Below, piece after piece: positions 28,042 to 39,077 of a DNA stretch of 64,000 bases. Under the pieces are notes generated by a model. It saw only the letters and a program-made list of their open reading frames with translations. It was not told where the DNA came from and ran no database searches. Where the stretch lies: NCBI RefSeq assembly GCF_910592395.1, contig NC_088308.1, forward strand, positions 5,903,001-5,967,000, read 5' to 3'. A program made the position numbers and the translations under genes. Within the stretch, counting starts at the first letter, position 1. Each line of letters opens with the position of its first letter. The stretch is from Lineus longissimus. Its lineage: Eukaryota > Nemertea > Pilidiophora > Heteronemertea > Lineidae.

Positions 28042-29244
28042 TGCGCATGCGCGGTAAATAGCCGCGTGCCTATTCATGGTTAGCTGCTTTGAACCTGCGC
28101 GTCGATTAAGTGACTCCACAACAAATGTGTCATCTTCAAATGCGTTGCGCTCTCAACACGAGTACGCCATACTCAAAGTGAAAAGTCTCACTAAATAAAC
28201 AATCATTTTTTTATCATAAAAAGATTTTTTGAAGAACTTTTGACAGTGCATTTGTATTCTAATTTAGTTGCGCGCGCGTGTTGCGCAAACAGTTCCAGGA
28301 CGAGGAAGTGCGTCAAAAAGACGGGAGTCAATGTTGTGTTTTGATGATACATGACTTTATAATAAGTTCGATTGTCACTAGTTAAAGTCTGATAAAAAAT
28401 GTGTAAGTTTGCTAGAGATTTGAGGCTCATTATATCTTTTGAAATTGGGGAGATTTGGGCAAAAAGTTGGCGACATCGGCGAGTCACTGCCTTGGCGGGA
28501 GAGTTGGGTTTGAAGCTGCGCCGCAAGGGGTTTAATGCCGTGTCGCCTGCTAGTGAGCTGAGAACTAGAAAATGGCGGCGCAATGGACCACGTTTGGGGC
28601 GTGGTCTTCAAGATTTTGGGAACAATAGTTAAAAGTTGATTGGCAACCATTAAATATCAAAATGGGCCGCGTTATCAGAGCGCGCAAAATAGTTTGATAC
28701 GACCGAGGACGGTCTTTGCTAGCCATTGTTGACACTATCAAGTCCTTCTTAGTAGTAGATGTGATAACGTGGTGTCCTTCTAGTGGACGGGCGCTCCTGT
28801 TGACCCAGTATATTCATAGAAGTATGGAAGTCGTGTGTGGATAAACAAACGCACGCGACTTCGCCGCCATCTTAATTTTTACCTGCTGAAAAAGAAAAAA
28901 CTCCGGCGCTGCTAGTGGGCCAGTGTAAGAAGAAGTGGCACAAAATCCTCACAACTCATACCTAACGTCAGTGACAGACTCAAATTCCCAAGTAGCCACA
29001 CAGTAGGTCCACAACAAGTGTGTAATCCTATAATAATTAAGAAAATTCACCAAACGCCATTGTGATTTTGTTGTTTTTGTAAATGTGCGTTCTCTATCGA
29101 GATAATGCGCAATGCGCATGTGAAACAAAAGAGTGTTAATTTGTCGCGTGCCCCGGCTCGCAAGAGCGTGACGGCCGCCGACGGGCCCTTCCGGGTCCCC
29201 TCGCATACCTTTCAAATCAGAGTTTCCAAGGTGGGTGTCACGTG
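28042..29244 (+). promoter_or_regulatory. CpG-rich upstream block of neurogenin with promoter-type motifs
   Basis: This stretch is visibly richer in CpG than its surroundings. It holds a full NRF1-type site TGCGCATGCGCG (28042-28053) and a second partial one (29106-29119). It has an E2F-type TTGGCGGGA (28492-28500) and YY1-type cores ATGGCGGC (28572-28579) and GCCGCCATCTT (28863-28873). HES class-C hexamers CACGCG or CACGTG lie at 28073, 28275, 28852, 29145 and 29239. Such motifs mark promoters and Notch-Hes-repressed proneural genes in other animals. Binding here is inferred. It could also hold the start of an undetected upstream or divergent transcript. Confidence 0.45.
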
Positions 29245-29368
29245 GTCTTTACCCCGGCTCCCGTGGCCCATTCATAGCCTCTGCTTCCGTGATTCAATTG
29301 TCCGAGGTCCCGCCCCTCCGGAGGATTTTCAGCTTTACGGCCTGTCAATGGGTGAATGGGGGGACTGG

Positions 29369-29376
29369 TATAATAG
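29369..29376 (+). promoter_or_regulatory. TATA-like element before neurogenin
   Basis: TATAATAG lies 65 bp before the neurogenin ATG. A start site about 30 bp downstream would give a 5' UTR of roughly 35 nt. A GC-box-like CCGCCCC lies about 55 bp upstream. Position and sequence fit a core promoter, but no transcript evidence exists here, and a more upstream start in the CpG-rich block is possible. Confidence 0.4.
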
Positions 29377-29433
29377 GCCGCCAACAAGGCCATGTTTATC
29401 ATTCGGGGTTAGACCTTTCAGAGATACGGAGCT

Positions 29434-30381
29434 ATGGTGCAGCAGAGTCTTGAGATGCCAATTAAAGTCGAGATGCCCGAGCGTGATTTGAGTCCGATGA
29501 GTTCGCATTCAATGGAGTACAGCATGGACATGGAAGACGCCGCGACGCCCACTAAGGACATGAGTTCAGAGTCTGGAGACTCACGGTCTGGGAACGATGA
29601 CATGGAGTCTGACGTCAAGCCGGAAAAGGGCCTTAAGAGGCAATCGAAAAATTGTGACAGTGACTCTGGAACTAAAGCCAAATCGATCAAATCTGAGACG
29701 AATCCGAAAAAGAAACGGTACACGAAATCACGACAGAAGGTCAAGAATCCAGCGGTGGTTGTCAAACTGAAGAAACAACGGCGTAACAAGGCGAACGACC
29801 GGGAGAGGAACCGCATGCATGGACTTAACAACGCCTTGGATACGTTACGCGATGTGTTACCTACGTTACCAGATGATGCTAAACTCACCAAGATCGAAAC
29901 TCTGAGATTTGCTCACAATTATATCTGGGCGCTTTCGGAGACACTAAAAATGGTCGAATCGGGGAAGGAGCTGCCGCGGGAGCTTCAAGAAGCTATCCAG
30001 AGTAACGCACACACGCATCAGCCGCAAATGGTCGATTCTGATGAGTATTCCACGGACTATACCCGCAGTGAGAAAGCCGCTAGTGATACTCGGTCCCTAA
30101 CTCCGGTAAGTCATGGCTGCCTAACTCCAATGACTGATTACAGTGTCGCATCGCCGCAAAGTGTGTTCAATAATGACTTAACATATCATCCATGTGCCTA
30201 TGATCCCGTGCCTTCTCTCTCCCTGCCCTTGATGGACCAAAGTCGCCTGGCCAACCCGGAACATCACACCCCTGGTGTTGCGTTTACGCACTCCTGGCCC
30301 CAGCCCTCCGCACCAGTATTGTGCTCTAGTCAACAGGAATTGACAATGATCCATCAGGTGACAAACGACTACCTGCTTTGA
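29434..30381 (+). CDS. Neurog: Neurogenin-family proneural bHLH transcription factor, complete and intronless
   Basis: The frame encodes 315 residues ending in TGA. The bHLH domain spans about residues 116-172. The basic region carries NDRERNRMH (121-129), whose E124 and R125 are the family's E-box contacts. The segment after helix 1, [20 protein letters not shown] (145-164), followed by WAL, is diagnostic of neurogenins rather than NeuroD, although HGLN at 129-132 is NeuroD-like. Known neurogenins pair with E proteins in the nucleus to start neuronal differentiation. The acidic, Ser-rich N-terminus is followed by a basic stretch with PKKKR (91-95), a likely nuclear signal. Three SUMO-type motifs (IKVE, VKPE, IKSE; lysines 11, 62, 86) and six SP/TP sites (S20, T38, T223, T231, S240, T279) are visible. 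The start is supported by G at -3 and +4 and by an in-frame TAG at 29410-29412. Family identity is very sure; exact orthology is unproven. Confidence 0.96.
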   Translation: MVQQSLEMPIKVEMPERDLSPMSSHSMEYSMDMEDAATPTKDMSSESGDSRSGNDDMESDVKPEKGLKRQSKNCDSDSGTKAKSIKSETNPKKKRYTKSRQKVKNPAVVVKLKKQRRNKANDRERNRMHGLNNALDTLRDVLPTLPDDAKLTKIETLRFAHNYIWALSETLKMVESGKELPRELQEAIQSNAHTHQPQMVDSDEYSTDYTRSEKAASDTRSLTPVSHGCLTPMTDYSVASPQSVFNNDLTYHPCAYDPVPSLSLPLMDQSRLANPEHHTPGVAFTHSWPQPSAPVLCSSQQELTMIHQVTNDYLL

Positions 30382-30546
30382 GCGAAAAATCTCATATTTG
30401 TTGACTTGTAGCATCGCTATCCCGGAATTTCGTCCAACACGTTTCGGGGTTTCATCGGATGCGGGACTTTGTGCTCTTAACGGAACTTGTTCAACTTTAA
30501 GACATTGACGCAACAAGCCATGATGGCAATCTGTGATTTTGTAAAT

Positions 30547-30552
30547 ATTAAA
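30547..30552 (+). terminator. Candidate proximal polyadenylation signal (ATTAAA)
   Basis: ATTAAA lies 166 nt after the neurogenin stop codon and is followed by a weak GT-rich stretch. It is the first recognisable signal downstream of the gene. If used, the Pumilio-type sites at 30.8-30.9 kb would be left out of the mRNA. Confidence 0.3.
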
Positions 30553-30843
30553 CTTGTGAAGATTTCTCGTCGACAACGCATTCTGCAGATCTAAAGCTGT
30601 GCATTTATATGTTTTAAAGTCCTGCTTCGGAGTGCAACCACTATTACATTGGTTACTACGCTAATGACAGCTTTGAAACAGCATCAGCGGAATAACGCAT
30701 TGGACTCAAGTAACTCACAACTCCACAGCCTCAACTCAAGACGGAATGGAAGCGTGGTATGGCCTTACCCGTGACCAGATAAGTTATTGACACTGCCAAA
30801 AGAGGATGCATCAAATCATCTTTGTTTTGCATTTTTGTATATT

Positions 30844-30911
30844 TGTACATAAGGTAAATTTTTATATTTTCTATTTCTGATACGATATACACTCGGATGC
30901 ACTTGTACATA
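30844..30911 (+). promoter_or_regulatory. Two Pumilio-type sites downstream of the neurogenin stop
   Basis: TGTACATA occurs at 30844-30851 and 30904-30911, about 460 and 520 nt after the stop codon. Both fit the Pumilio consensus UGUANAUA, known for repressing or destabilising mRNAs. They matter only if the 3' UTR extends this far. TGTACA-type sequence is also common elsewhere in this window, so chance is not excluded. Confidence 0.35.
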
Positions 30912-32499
30912 GCTGCTGTAGATAATCATTGTATCATTGCAACATCATTTCCCGCCGACATTTGCACATTTCGTCCTAAACACCAATATCATGTATAAAT
31001 TGTGCCCAGACTAAACAGTCTACACAACTTTATCGTTGTTTCAAATTACAGCAAAAGTACTCAAATTACCGGTAACGTAATGTTCAGACTTCGGAAGCTT
31101 TAAAATGTCAGCTCTTCTGCCTTCTGCTCGAAAGTTTGAAAAGTCGTTGGTAGAATATTTGCTCACACCATTATATACATACGTCACGGACTTCTATACG
31201 CTTTAGTTACAATTTATCCCATTTTCGATCAATTGGGCATATACATTTTAAGCCTATCACCCATTATCCACAAGTTTGTTTACATTTTTCAAAGTATCGG
31301 TGTAATCAAGATACTATTCCTGGTTTATATGGTATATCTTTAATCAAAGTGTCCTCCTTTTGTGTACTATGGTATTTAGCATTTATGCTCGTTTATTTTG
31401 CTGTTTACATTTGACATAAACCTCGATAATTGCGTCACAGATACTCTACAACAAAATGACCAGGGCATCTTTAGAGCTCTTTGTACAATTCGAATTGTCT
31501 TATGTTCCAGAAAAAACCTAATTACATCAAAATACGAATCGTGCATTTTCAATTTTACCACATTTTGATTACCATAGGGGGTTACATGTAACGCAAGTTT
31601 TGTTTAACATTGTGCGATATTGACCTCTCCCAAGGTCAGCGTGTTATTCAAGAGCCGGCTCAGAACGTGGGTGTACTCGGTATTCAGAATCAGAGCCCCA
31701 AATCTCAGTACCCTTTGATACAACTTGACAATGCATGTGTTTCCCAAAATATTTGCTCGTAAATCTCAACTGAAAACATTATAAATTGAACAGTCAATGA
31801 CAGTAGTGTTTTTGCTGTAACCAATTGGTCAATGTTGACTGACGCTGTCCTTAAATTTTCATCAGGAATTTTTTCCGGCGTTGACAGATTGCTGGGATGT
31901 TCTTGCCTTGTTATTATTGGCCGATGTATTCAGCTTAAATATCTTAATTCAGTTGTACAAAGTACAAATTATTCATTTCACGCATTCTAATCTTTGTTTA
32001 CTGCCAGATTGCAAAGTTTAACTAACTTTTCAAGCCAACATAATACCACCAATCTCGCCGTGATAAGACCAATTTATCCGTTTCAAATATGTTTTCTTGC
32101 AATAATTAGCTTTTTTCAAAGAACGTGCCCCTATCAACAACAAACTACAACAAACTATTAGACTAATTTGTACCTTTTTCATCTGTCATTATTTGCCCCC
32201 AATGCGTTCTCCAGTAATTAGCTTATACGTTAGATTGGTTGAATTCGATGTTTGCTGTAGAACGCGGAGCCAGTCGCGATCTTGTGTTGTTAAATCATCC
32301 AGTTCGGTGACTTCCTTAACAAAAGCAACACAGAGGCGAGGCTCATTATTTCTAAAGATGGGTCACAATAGATTCCCTCGTTTCCTGAAATATCACTCGG
32401 TGGCACATGATTTCTTGAGTTCAGCTGGGGTTCTGTTTAGTTTCCCTGTTAACCCTTTGGAGAATAAAGGGAGCCGTCTTGAACTATCTTGAGGTTGAG

Positions 32500-32562
32500 C
32501 TGGGGCTCTTGGTCGTCTCACCAAACATCGCGAGCGTGGATGAGCTCAAATGTAGTCTAAAA
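32500..32562 (+). repeat. Dispersed repeat, copy 1
   Basis: The first 41 bp match 62515-62555 at 34 positions, and similarity continues weakly for about 20 bp. Shared features are CTGGGG, TTGGT, GTCTC, AAACA and CGCGAG followed by GTGGA. The pair suggests a dispersed element of unknown type. Confidence 0.5.
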
Positions 32563-33973
32563 CCGAGACGGCTCGCCGAGGTTATGGGGAAATATCAGCT
32601 CACCGCATCTGTGGTACATCATGACGCCACCCCGTAATGCATGACAATGGTACTGCCACCTTGCTGTATCAAATGAGAATGCCTGCTGCATAAGATTTGA
32701 GGCAGGTCTTTGTTATAGAATTGCATATCTCAAGACGACACATCTTGTGCATACAACACTTTCTGGCGAGCCACCTTTTATACTAGGTGTTTCAGAATTG
32801 ATTTGACACTTTTGGCCTCATAGATCCTCCTACAAAAAATTGGTCCGTTACAATGAGTTAATACTACCAACTTCTTGCATTATATTTTCAAGACCAAGTT
32901 ATGATTTTTTTTGTTTTGGTGTCAGCTACATTTAACCTGATCTTATAAACATAAGCCGAGGTATCAGAAATAAAAAAGACAAATATCTATTTTGAAACAC
33001 CTAGTACTTTTTAAGGACATTAATAAGTGCGACGTTCTCATTTTTTTATATTTGAAAAGTAGGTCAAGTGGTCGATATAATCGCAAAGATTCAATGGTAT
33101 GTTGAATACCGAGTCAAAAGTTGTCAAATAGATGATGGTATGCCTTAGAAATTCGTGAGTTTTTTATATCTCTGCAGACGCTCAATTTTTATTGTACATG
33201 TAGTGCATCCTCTATTATGTCAACTTGAACGTGTAAATTTTGACATGGCAGCTGTTAGAGTATGGCAAAAGTGTGTGTTTAAAGGATGTTTCAATGTGTT
33301 CTTGATTAAAGGTCGTCGGTCACTTATGGTAGAAAATTGATACCGATATACAGGGTGACACAAAAACATTTCCTAGACATCAAGAATGGGCATAATTTCT
33401 GGGACAACCTGTACATGTATTATACATGTACTATCACATTTAGACTAAAAAACCCCTACCATTTGTGACAGTTTCGTCGAACTCACATTGATGTGTGCTC
33501 ACCCTAATGTGTTCAAAAAATGTCCTGGCGTTCATGTGTTCATTCTAATGTGTTCATGAGAGTCAGGTTCGAGTCTTAAATGATCAATCGAATCTGTCTG
33601 CATCTGATTTATAGCTCAATTAACAGTCCTGCATTTAATGGTATACAATGTTCTTGGATCTCATTTGTTTAAATTCATAATGTTAAGGTTAAATCATTTA
33701 AATTTCAAACATTCCAGTCATTAACTATGCATTTGATCAATATTGGGACTTTCATGCTTTTCAATGTAAAGTTGGTCTTATGAAATCTTGATATTTCTTA
33801 CCATTTAACCCCCTTTTGAAGGGATAGCTTACATTCCAAACATTAGCCTGTACATTTTTTCTCAGTCATTATCATGATAATTTAGTCAACAATTTGTATA
33901 TTTTGTATAAATCTACGCCTTCCACTGCCGAACAGAGTATATCGTTATGTACATGTATATTGTTATAAAGTGA

Positions 33974-33979
33974 AATAAA
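33974..33979 (+). terminator. Candidate distal polyadenylation signal (AATAAA)
   Basis: A canonical AATAAA sits at the end of the AT-rich block and just before the minisatellite at 34.05 kb, followed by T- and GT-containing sequence. Other AATAAA copies occur at 32463 and 32969. If neurogenin has a long 3' UTR of about 3.6 kb, this is a plausible end. Confidence 0.25.
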
Positions 33980-34049
33980 ATTTCGCTTATGTTTACAAAT
34001 GAAAAACGTCTCGTATCCGTTCTTATATCATAGCTAGAGTTCCAAACTG

Positions 34050-34591
34050 TTGTAACTTACAGCAGTCTTGCATCTTACAGTAAGGCAGTCGAGAGCTTCA
34101 CAGACTGGTAACTTACACAGGTCCGAGCGTTCTGGCTTGTGGCTAAGTATAATGCAGTCTAAATTCCATGGATTGTAACTCACTGCCATTGACCTGTAAC
34201 TTACAGGCCACGTTCCACGTACTTGTAACTTCCATTGACCCGTGGTAATTTACACAACAGCCCAAAGTCCCACTTAAATGTACTTGCAGCCATGTAGCTT
34301 TCAGCCCCAAGTTACACTTACTTGTAACTTACTGCCAGACCTGTAGCTTACAGCCCCAAGTTACACTTGTAACTTACAGCTCCATTAACTTGCCTCAAAA
34401 ATCAAATGGTGAATCCCAAAAGCCAAATAAGTTGTCATTCTTCAGCAAGATTCCTCAATTTGCATGAGCAGAAACACTTTGCAAAATCAAACTGAATGGT
34501 TGGGCTTTTAACTGATTTAAAACCTAAACCCACTTTAAATTCCGCGGACTTAGAAATCACAGTTTAAGTTTCACGGACTTGTAACTTTCAG
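34050..34591 (+). repeat. Diverged minisatellite with TTGTAACTTACAG core
   Basis: About ten imperfect copies of a TTGTAACTTACAG-like core occur, densest at 34050-34390, with a last copy near 34580. Several units also share CCCCAAGTTACACTT. Spacing varies from about 20 to 60 bp, so this is an old, decayed tandem repeat. It starts just after the AATAAA at 33974. Confidence 0.7.
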
Positions 34592-37500
34592 AGCTCTGAT
34601 TTCCTAGTCTGTGTTTTTTCACACCCGTGGTTTTCTCTGGGCACGAATCCTCGCCTCCTCAGCATCTTGCCCCATTCAATTGATGTGTTTTTTAATCGAA
34701 CATTTCCTCGAGTTTCAAATGGTGTTGTAACTTTGATAAAGGGACGGCGTCCGCGCCACGTGCGTGACCACTTGTTCGCTTGGTCTTGCCATCCACACCA
34801 CTGCACCCTGAATGGAGCCGCGGGGGGCTAGCAAACAGCAGAGGCGAGGGGAAGACAGATCCGGGGAGTGGGGTGTGGGCTCGGACCCAAGCCGATTACC
34901 TCTAAATCCCGCAAGAATCTGCACTGATCTTTCTGCCGAATTTCATCACCCGCCGTTACAGGAATTATTCTGCTGGAAGTCGCCCTATTCTTTCTTCTTC
35001 GTCTTTGTTACGGGCGTCCATTGGTGCATTATCCGGCCCCCATGGCACGCTCAGCTGCAAGATTTGTTTTATGGGCAACAACTCGAGCGGAAGTGCCTTA
35101 CAATCTTAAATTATCTCATTTTGAAAACTTTTAAAATCAAAGTTTCATTATGAAAAGTTGATAGTGGTTCTTATAATGTGTTGCCCAGCCACTGTGAGGT
35201 GCCAATTCATTAGCCAGAAAACTGGGCCGAGTTTCTTTTTTAAGGCGTCGCCTAAATGAGTGCCCGTTTGAACTCTACACCACTGCAGTGCAGACCGTGC
35301 GTTCTTTGCCATCCTCGGCGGGCATTGTCTGAAGGAGCGCGAAGAGGGGGAGAAGAAAGCATCTATTCAGACCAGCATTGTTGCACCAGCACAAAAGTCT
35401 CTTCCTGCTTTGAAAAATTTAAAAACTTTAAATGATAAAGCTGCCTTTATGATAAAATGATTCATTTTGAAAACTCGGCCTCAAGACGCTTGAATATGAA
35501 ATATGATTCACGCGTTGTGTACATGGACTCAAATCTCCCTAACTCTTCCCCCCGACTCCATGAACTCATCCTTGTAACTTCGTGACTGCATCTCGGGATT
35601 TAACCTTCTAATTATCGCTAAGGTTGGGCAAGACCTGCAGTGCAACGCCGTGATTTCACGGTGGCCACTTTCCAGCCCGTTGTTTCTTTCAGACGGCGCT
35701 GACGCACGCGCATGTCGGATGGCCAACCCACCAGAACAATGGCGGCGACAATGGCGGACGCGTGTCGGAGAATAAATCCCTTATCAAGACTCTGTCGAGA
35801 TTGTACGTGGCAGTGTAACAACTGGTGCACTTCATTCATGCACCAATTAGAAGGCTGTCTTGTCGTGTGCTTCTTTCAATCGTCTCATCCACAGAGCAGC
35901 GAAAAATTAACAAAATTCCCTCCCAGTTACGTCGACTGTCAGCAAGACTAAAGGCGACCAACCCATGCAGATGCTCCCCGTCACTCTCCCCAGTACTGAT
36001 TACAAAGTCATTTTGGAAACTGCTTCTCAAGATATAGCAATTTTGAGCGGAAAATTAGCAAACTATTAATTTGCATTGTAGAAGACGGCCCACCCCATAG
36101 AGAGCCTGGCTGTCCCTTGTAAATGGATTTTCTTATGTTCGAAAGGTCTTCGCCAGAGTGACCTGACTCCCATATTTATCTGCAGGTTTCCTGGTCAACT
36201 GTGTGTCATGTCAAAGTATGTACTAGAGCACAAGTAGCAACACTGTGCAGGGAGTGAAATACGCCTTCCATTACAGTAGAGGTGGTTTGAAAACAACGAC
36301 GCCCTCATCAGTCCGATTCCAACTTGAAAATGTGGATTGTGCTAAACGACGTTTGAGCCTGCTGGTTGTGCAGTGTGCATATCATATCTTTTCTTGATGA
36401 GCGCATGATCGTCATATTCTGAGATAGATCATCGCACTTATGTTCTTTTGTTCCGATGCGGGCAAGAAGCAATAACAGAAATTCGTCCATGTCCACAACG
36501 TTTTGGTCTCGACCTTCAGATGTCAACAGATGGCGAAGTTGCAAACCGGACATCACGTGGGTTGGGCGGGGCAATTAGGCCCTTTTTAGGTGTCAACATA
36601 ACGTGAATAAGGGGTTTAACCACTCGTGTCATGTCGGGTCGTATTCCGGTCGCCACGATAGGGGGTAACCGTGATTGGGTCGGCGCACGTGGTTTTTTAA
36701 TTATTCTTTGTCATTAATTTGATTTATTTGTTTGCAATCACAGGGCCTGTTTGTGGAGGCCTTATCTATATCAATAGACGGGCGTTCTCACTCACTATCC
36801 GTAGCACAAAACGCGCCCGAGTGTTCTGTTGCGAATTGCGGATTGCAGACTTTGGTCGGAAGTGGGGTACAGAACAATATGTAAAAGTTAGTAAAAACTT
36901 GATCAGATAAGTGGAATTTAGATTATGATAACAACATCATATTATAAAAAAAAGTCGGGGTTGTCACGCCCGCAAAAAAAACCACTGAACATTAAAAAAA
37001 ATTTGGCAGCACCATCTTGGCCAAAACAAAGACTTTTTAATCATATCTTCTAATCTGGTTATTGAATTGGCGGACGAGCTGTTTGATTGGGGCATTCAAA
37101 AGTCATATAACGAATGGATACGTAACACAAAGCCTTGTTGCCCAACAAAAGAGAAAAACTAAAATGAATTTCATTGCACCAACTGTCAGTTTTTAAACGT
37201 CGCGATTTAATAAAAGCAGTATTGTAATATAATACAGATTTCACATTTTGCTCTGTGAGGAAAGAAAGGGCGGCCATTTTGACAGGTTTGTCTAAAACAT
37301 GGGTTGCAACCGCACAGACGGTGCGCGCTGGTAAAACAATAGACCAGTCGCTGTAGCATTCTGGTAAATATAGTAACATGGTATCAGCTGAAAAAGAGAT
37401 TCTTTTAATTCATTGATAGCAATACAATTTGATTGGTATCTCAAACGGGACAATGCATCCTAGACAGCCAACATACCGCAGATGAACACACGTCGACAAC

Positions 37501-38705
37501 TTGATGAAAACATCAGAAGCAGACGGACAGACGACACAGTTTAACACCCAATTGATTTTCAAGAAATGATATCTTCAGAAGACATGTCAGGACTTGGCCT
37601 CGGCCTGACCCACGTCTCTTCAAAAGTTATCGGAAATGGCGCCCGCTAAAATATTTCATTATCTCCCCGTCTTCCTCCTTAGCTATTTGTGAGGTGTTAA
37701 CATTATGATTACGCTGCCCCCTCAAGCATGACTCCAGGTAGCCACACTGGCGAATTTCAGAAAAAGATGCTGCATCTTATAACATTAAAGCAACTAGGTC
37801 ACTTAATTTCAGGCCTTGTCATTTTCGACATAACAGTTCATCCTTGCCGCCGGCTCAGTTTCCTCCTTCTATGTTTCCTTTTTCCTCGTCTCTATCTTAC
37901 CATATGAAAGCACCCTGGAAAGAATCGAACCCGCCTCGGGTGATCCGTTGGACCATTCCGAATCCGATGAGAAATATTCTCGATGGCAACACCGTCTTTG
38001 AAAACAATCATCTATAGAATGTCGATACATTACCGGTGAGGTTAAAAAAGACTTAGATTTAGGGTCACTGTGATGGAAGAAATTGATAACGGAATCTATT
38101 TAGGAGATGGTAGGCTACAAGCACGACATGGGTTTTCACCAAGGATGCCGGACAATTGGCCACATTGAAAGCCTTTTGAGGCCATGACAAGAGAAACTGG
38201 TAAAGGTAATGAAAATCACGCCGAGAAAAGAAAACCAATTCCAAAAAGATTTCAGTAAAAATTTAAAAAGCATTGAGCATTTCAAAATCTTCACCGTGAT
38301 GGTTGAAGCCACCATTGCTACCACACGAAGGACTACAAAGACTTGGAGGCTGAGACATTTCGAAGCCAAGCATCACTTTGGTCGGGGCTTTCCCTATACC
38401 TACCCATCAGGTCATTTCAACGCTGTATGGCATATTGAAACTGTTTTTTTCCCGCAAGGTCGAAGGCAAGGATGAACTCGATCCACTCGATCGTCCAAGA
38501 TGATCCCTGGTGCTTGTCCCATAATTATATACACATTTAATTACATGTACAATGCAGCGGACGCGTACTTCAAAATGCTTTCCTGTTTTGGAAACCACTT
38601 GTTGCCATATAACTACTTGCATAGGCACCAAATAAGGGTCAACATTCAAGCGGACATTTGGGTTCGATTTACTAGCCGAGAGCAGCCCAAAGAGTCAAGT
38701 GAACA
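34592..38705. other. Non-coding stretch, one possible SINE relic
   Basis: No coding frame is supported. CAGACGAC occurs at 37528. On the minus strand around 37915-37985 a Pol III B-box-like GGGTTCGATTC follows a degenerate A-box-like TGGTCCAACGG. This could be a tRNA-derived SINE fragment, but no cloverleaf can be drawn. Confidence 0.4.
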
Positions 38706-39077
38706 CACTCAGGAATCCTTGATGCTTGATGGATGCATAAGAGTTTGCGCTGATTTCACAACCACGTGTGGCAAACTAGCCAAGAAGGGTCAACGCCTGG
38801 GGTCAAAGTCAGCACGGCCATATTTAACAGTAAGGGTTTGGTGAGGGCACTCAGGAATCCTTGATGTTGTCCAAGATTGATGGTGGATGCATAACATTTT
38901 GCTTTTGGGACACCCTTCCTCATACTTATCTGTCAACAGAATCTCTTTTATCAGCCCGCGCGGGGTTTCTGCACTTGTGTATGAAGATACACCATTGAGA
39001 TGTTAACACACTTATGATACGGTGGTATTTTGAAGTATTTGAGCACACATTCACTAAACATATATTTAACAGTAAGG
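38706..39077 (+). repeat. Local direct repeats
   Basis: CACTCAGGAATCCTTGATG occurs at 38706 and 38848 (142 bp apart). Each copy is followed by a related TTGATGG...ATGCATAA segment. TATTTAACAGTAAGG occurs at 38821 and 39063. This looks like an old local duplication with insertions. No coding potential is evident. Confidence 0.6.

Larger units (their letters stand above)
30382..34049. other. AT-rich downstream flank of neurogenin, possible long 3' UTR
   Basis: No convincing coding frame is present. The stretch is conspicuously AT-rich with many T runs. It contains five of the window's TACATGTA palindromes (31583, 33195, 33412, 33423, 33950) and three AATAAA signals. A copy of a dispersed repeat lies at 32500-32562. 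Composition fits a long 3' UTR or plain intergenic DNA, and the sequence alone cannot decide. Confidence 0.4.

Noticed and set aside
29105-29491. A 128-residue frame overlapping the neurogenin start in another frame.
   Set aside because: It lies in the GC-rich leader region and runs into the neurogenin coding sequence out of frame. It reflects composition rather than a gene.
36706-36718. CTTTGTCATTAAT, resembling a SOX-POU composite site.
   Set aside because: The POU half deviates from consensus and the site is single, so there is no support beyond resemblance.
37915-37985. tRNA-like sequence on the minus strand with a good B-box.
   Set aside because: No acceptor, D or anticodon stems can be formed. 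At most a SINE relic.
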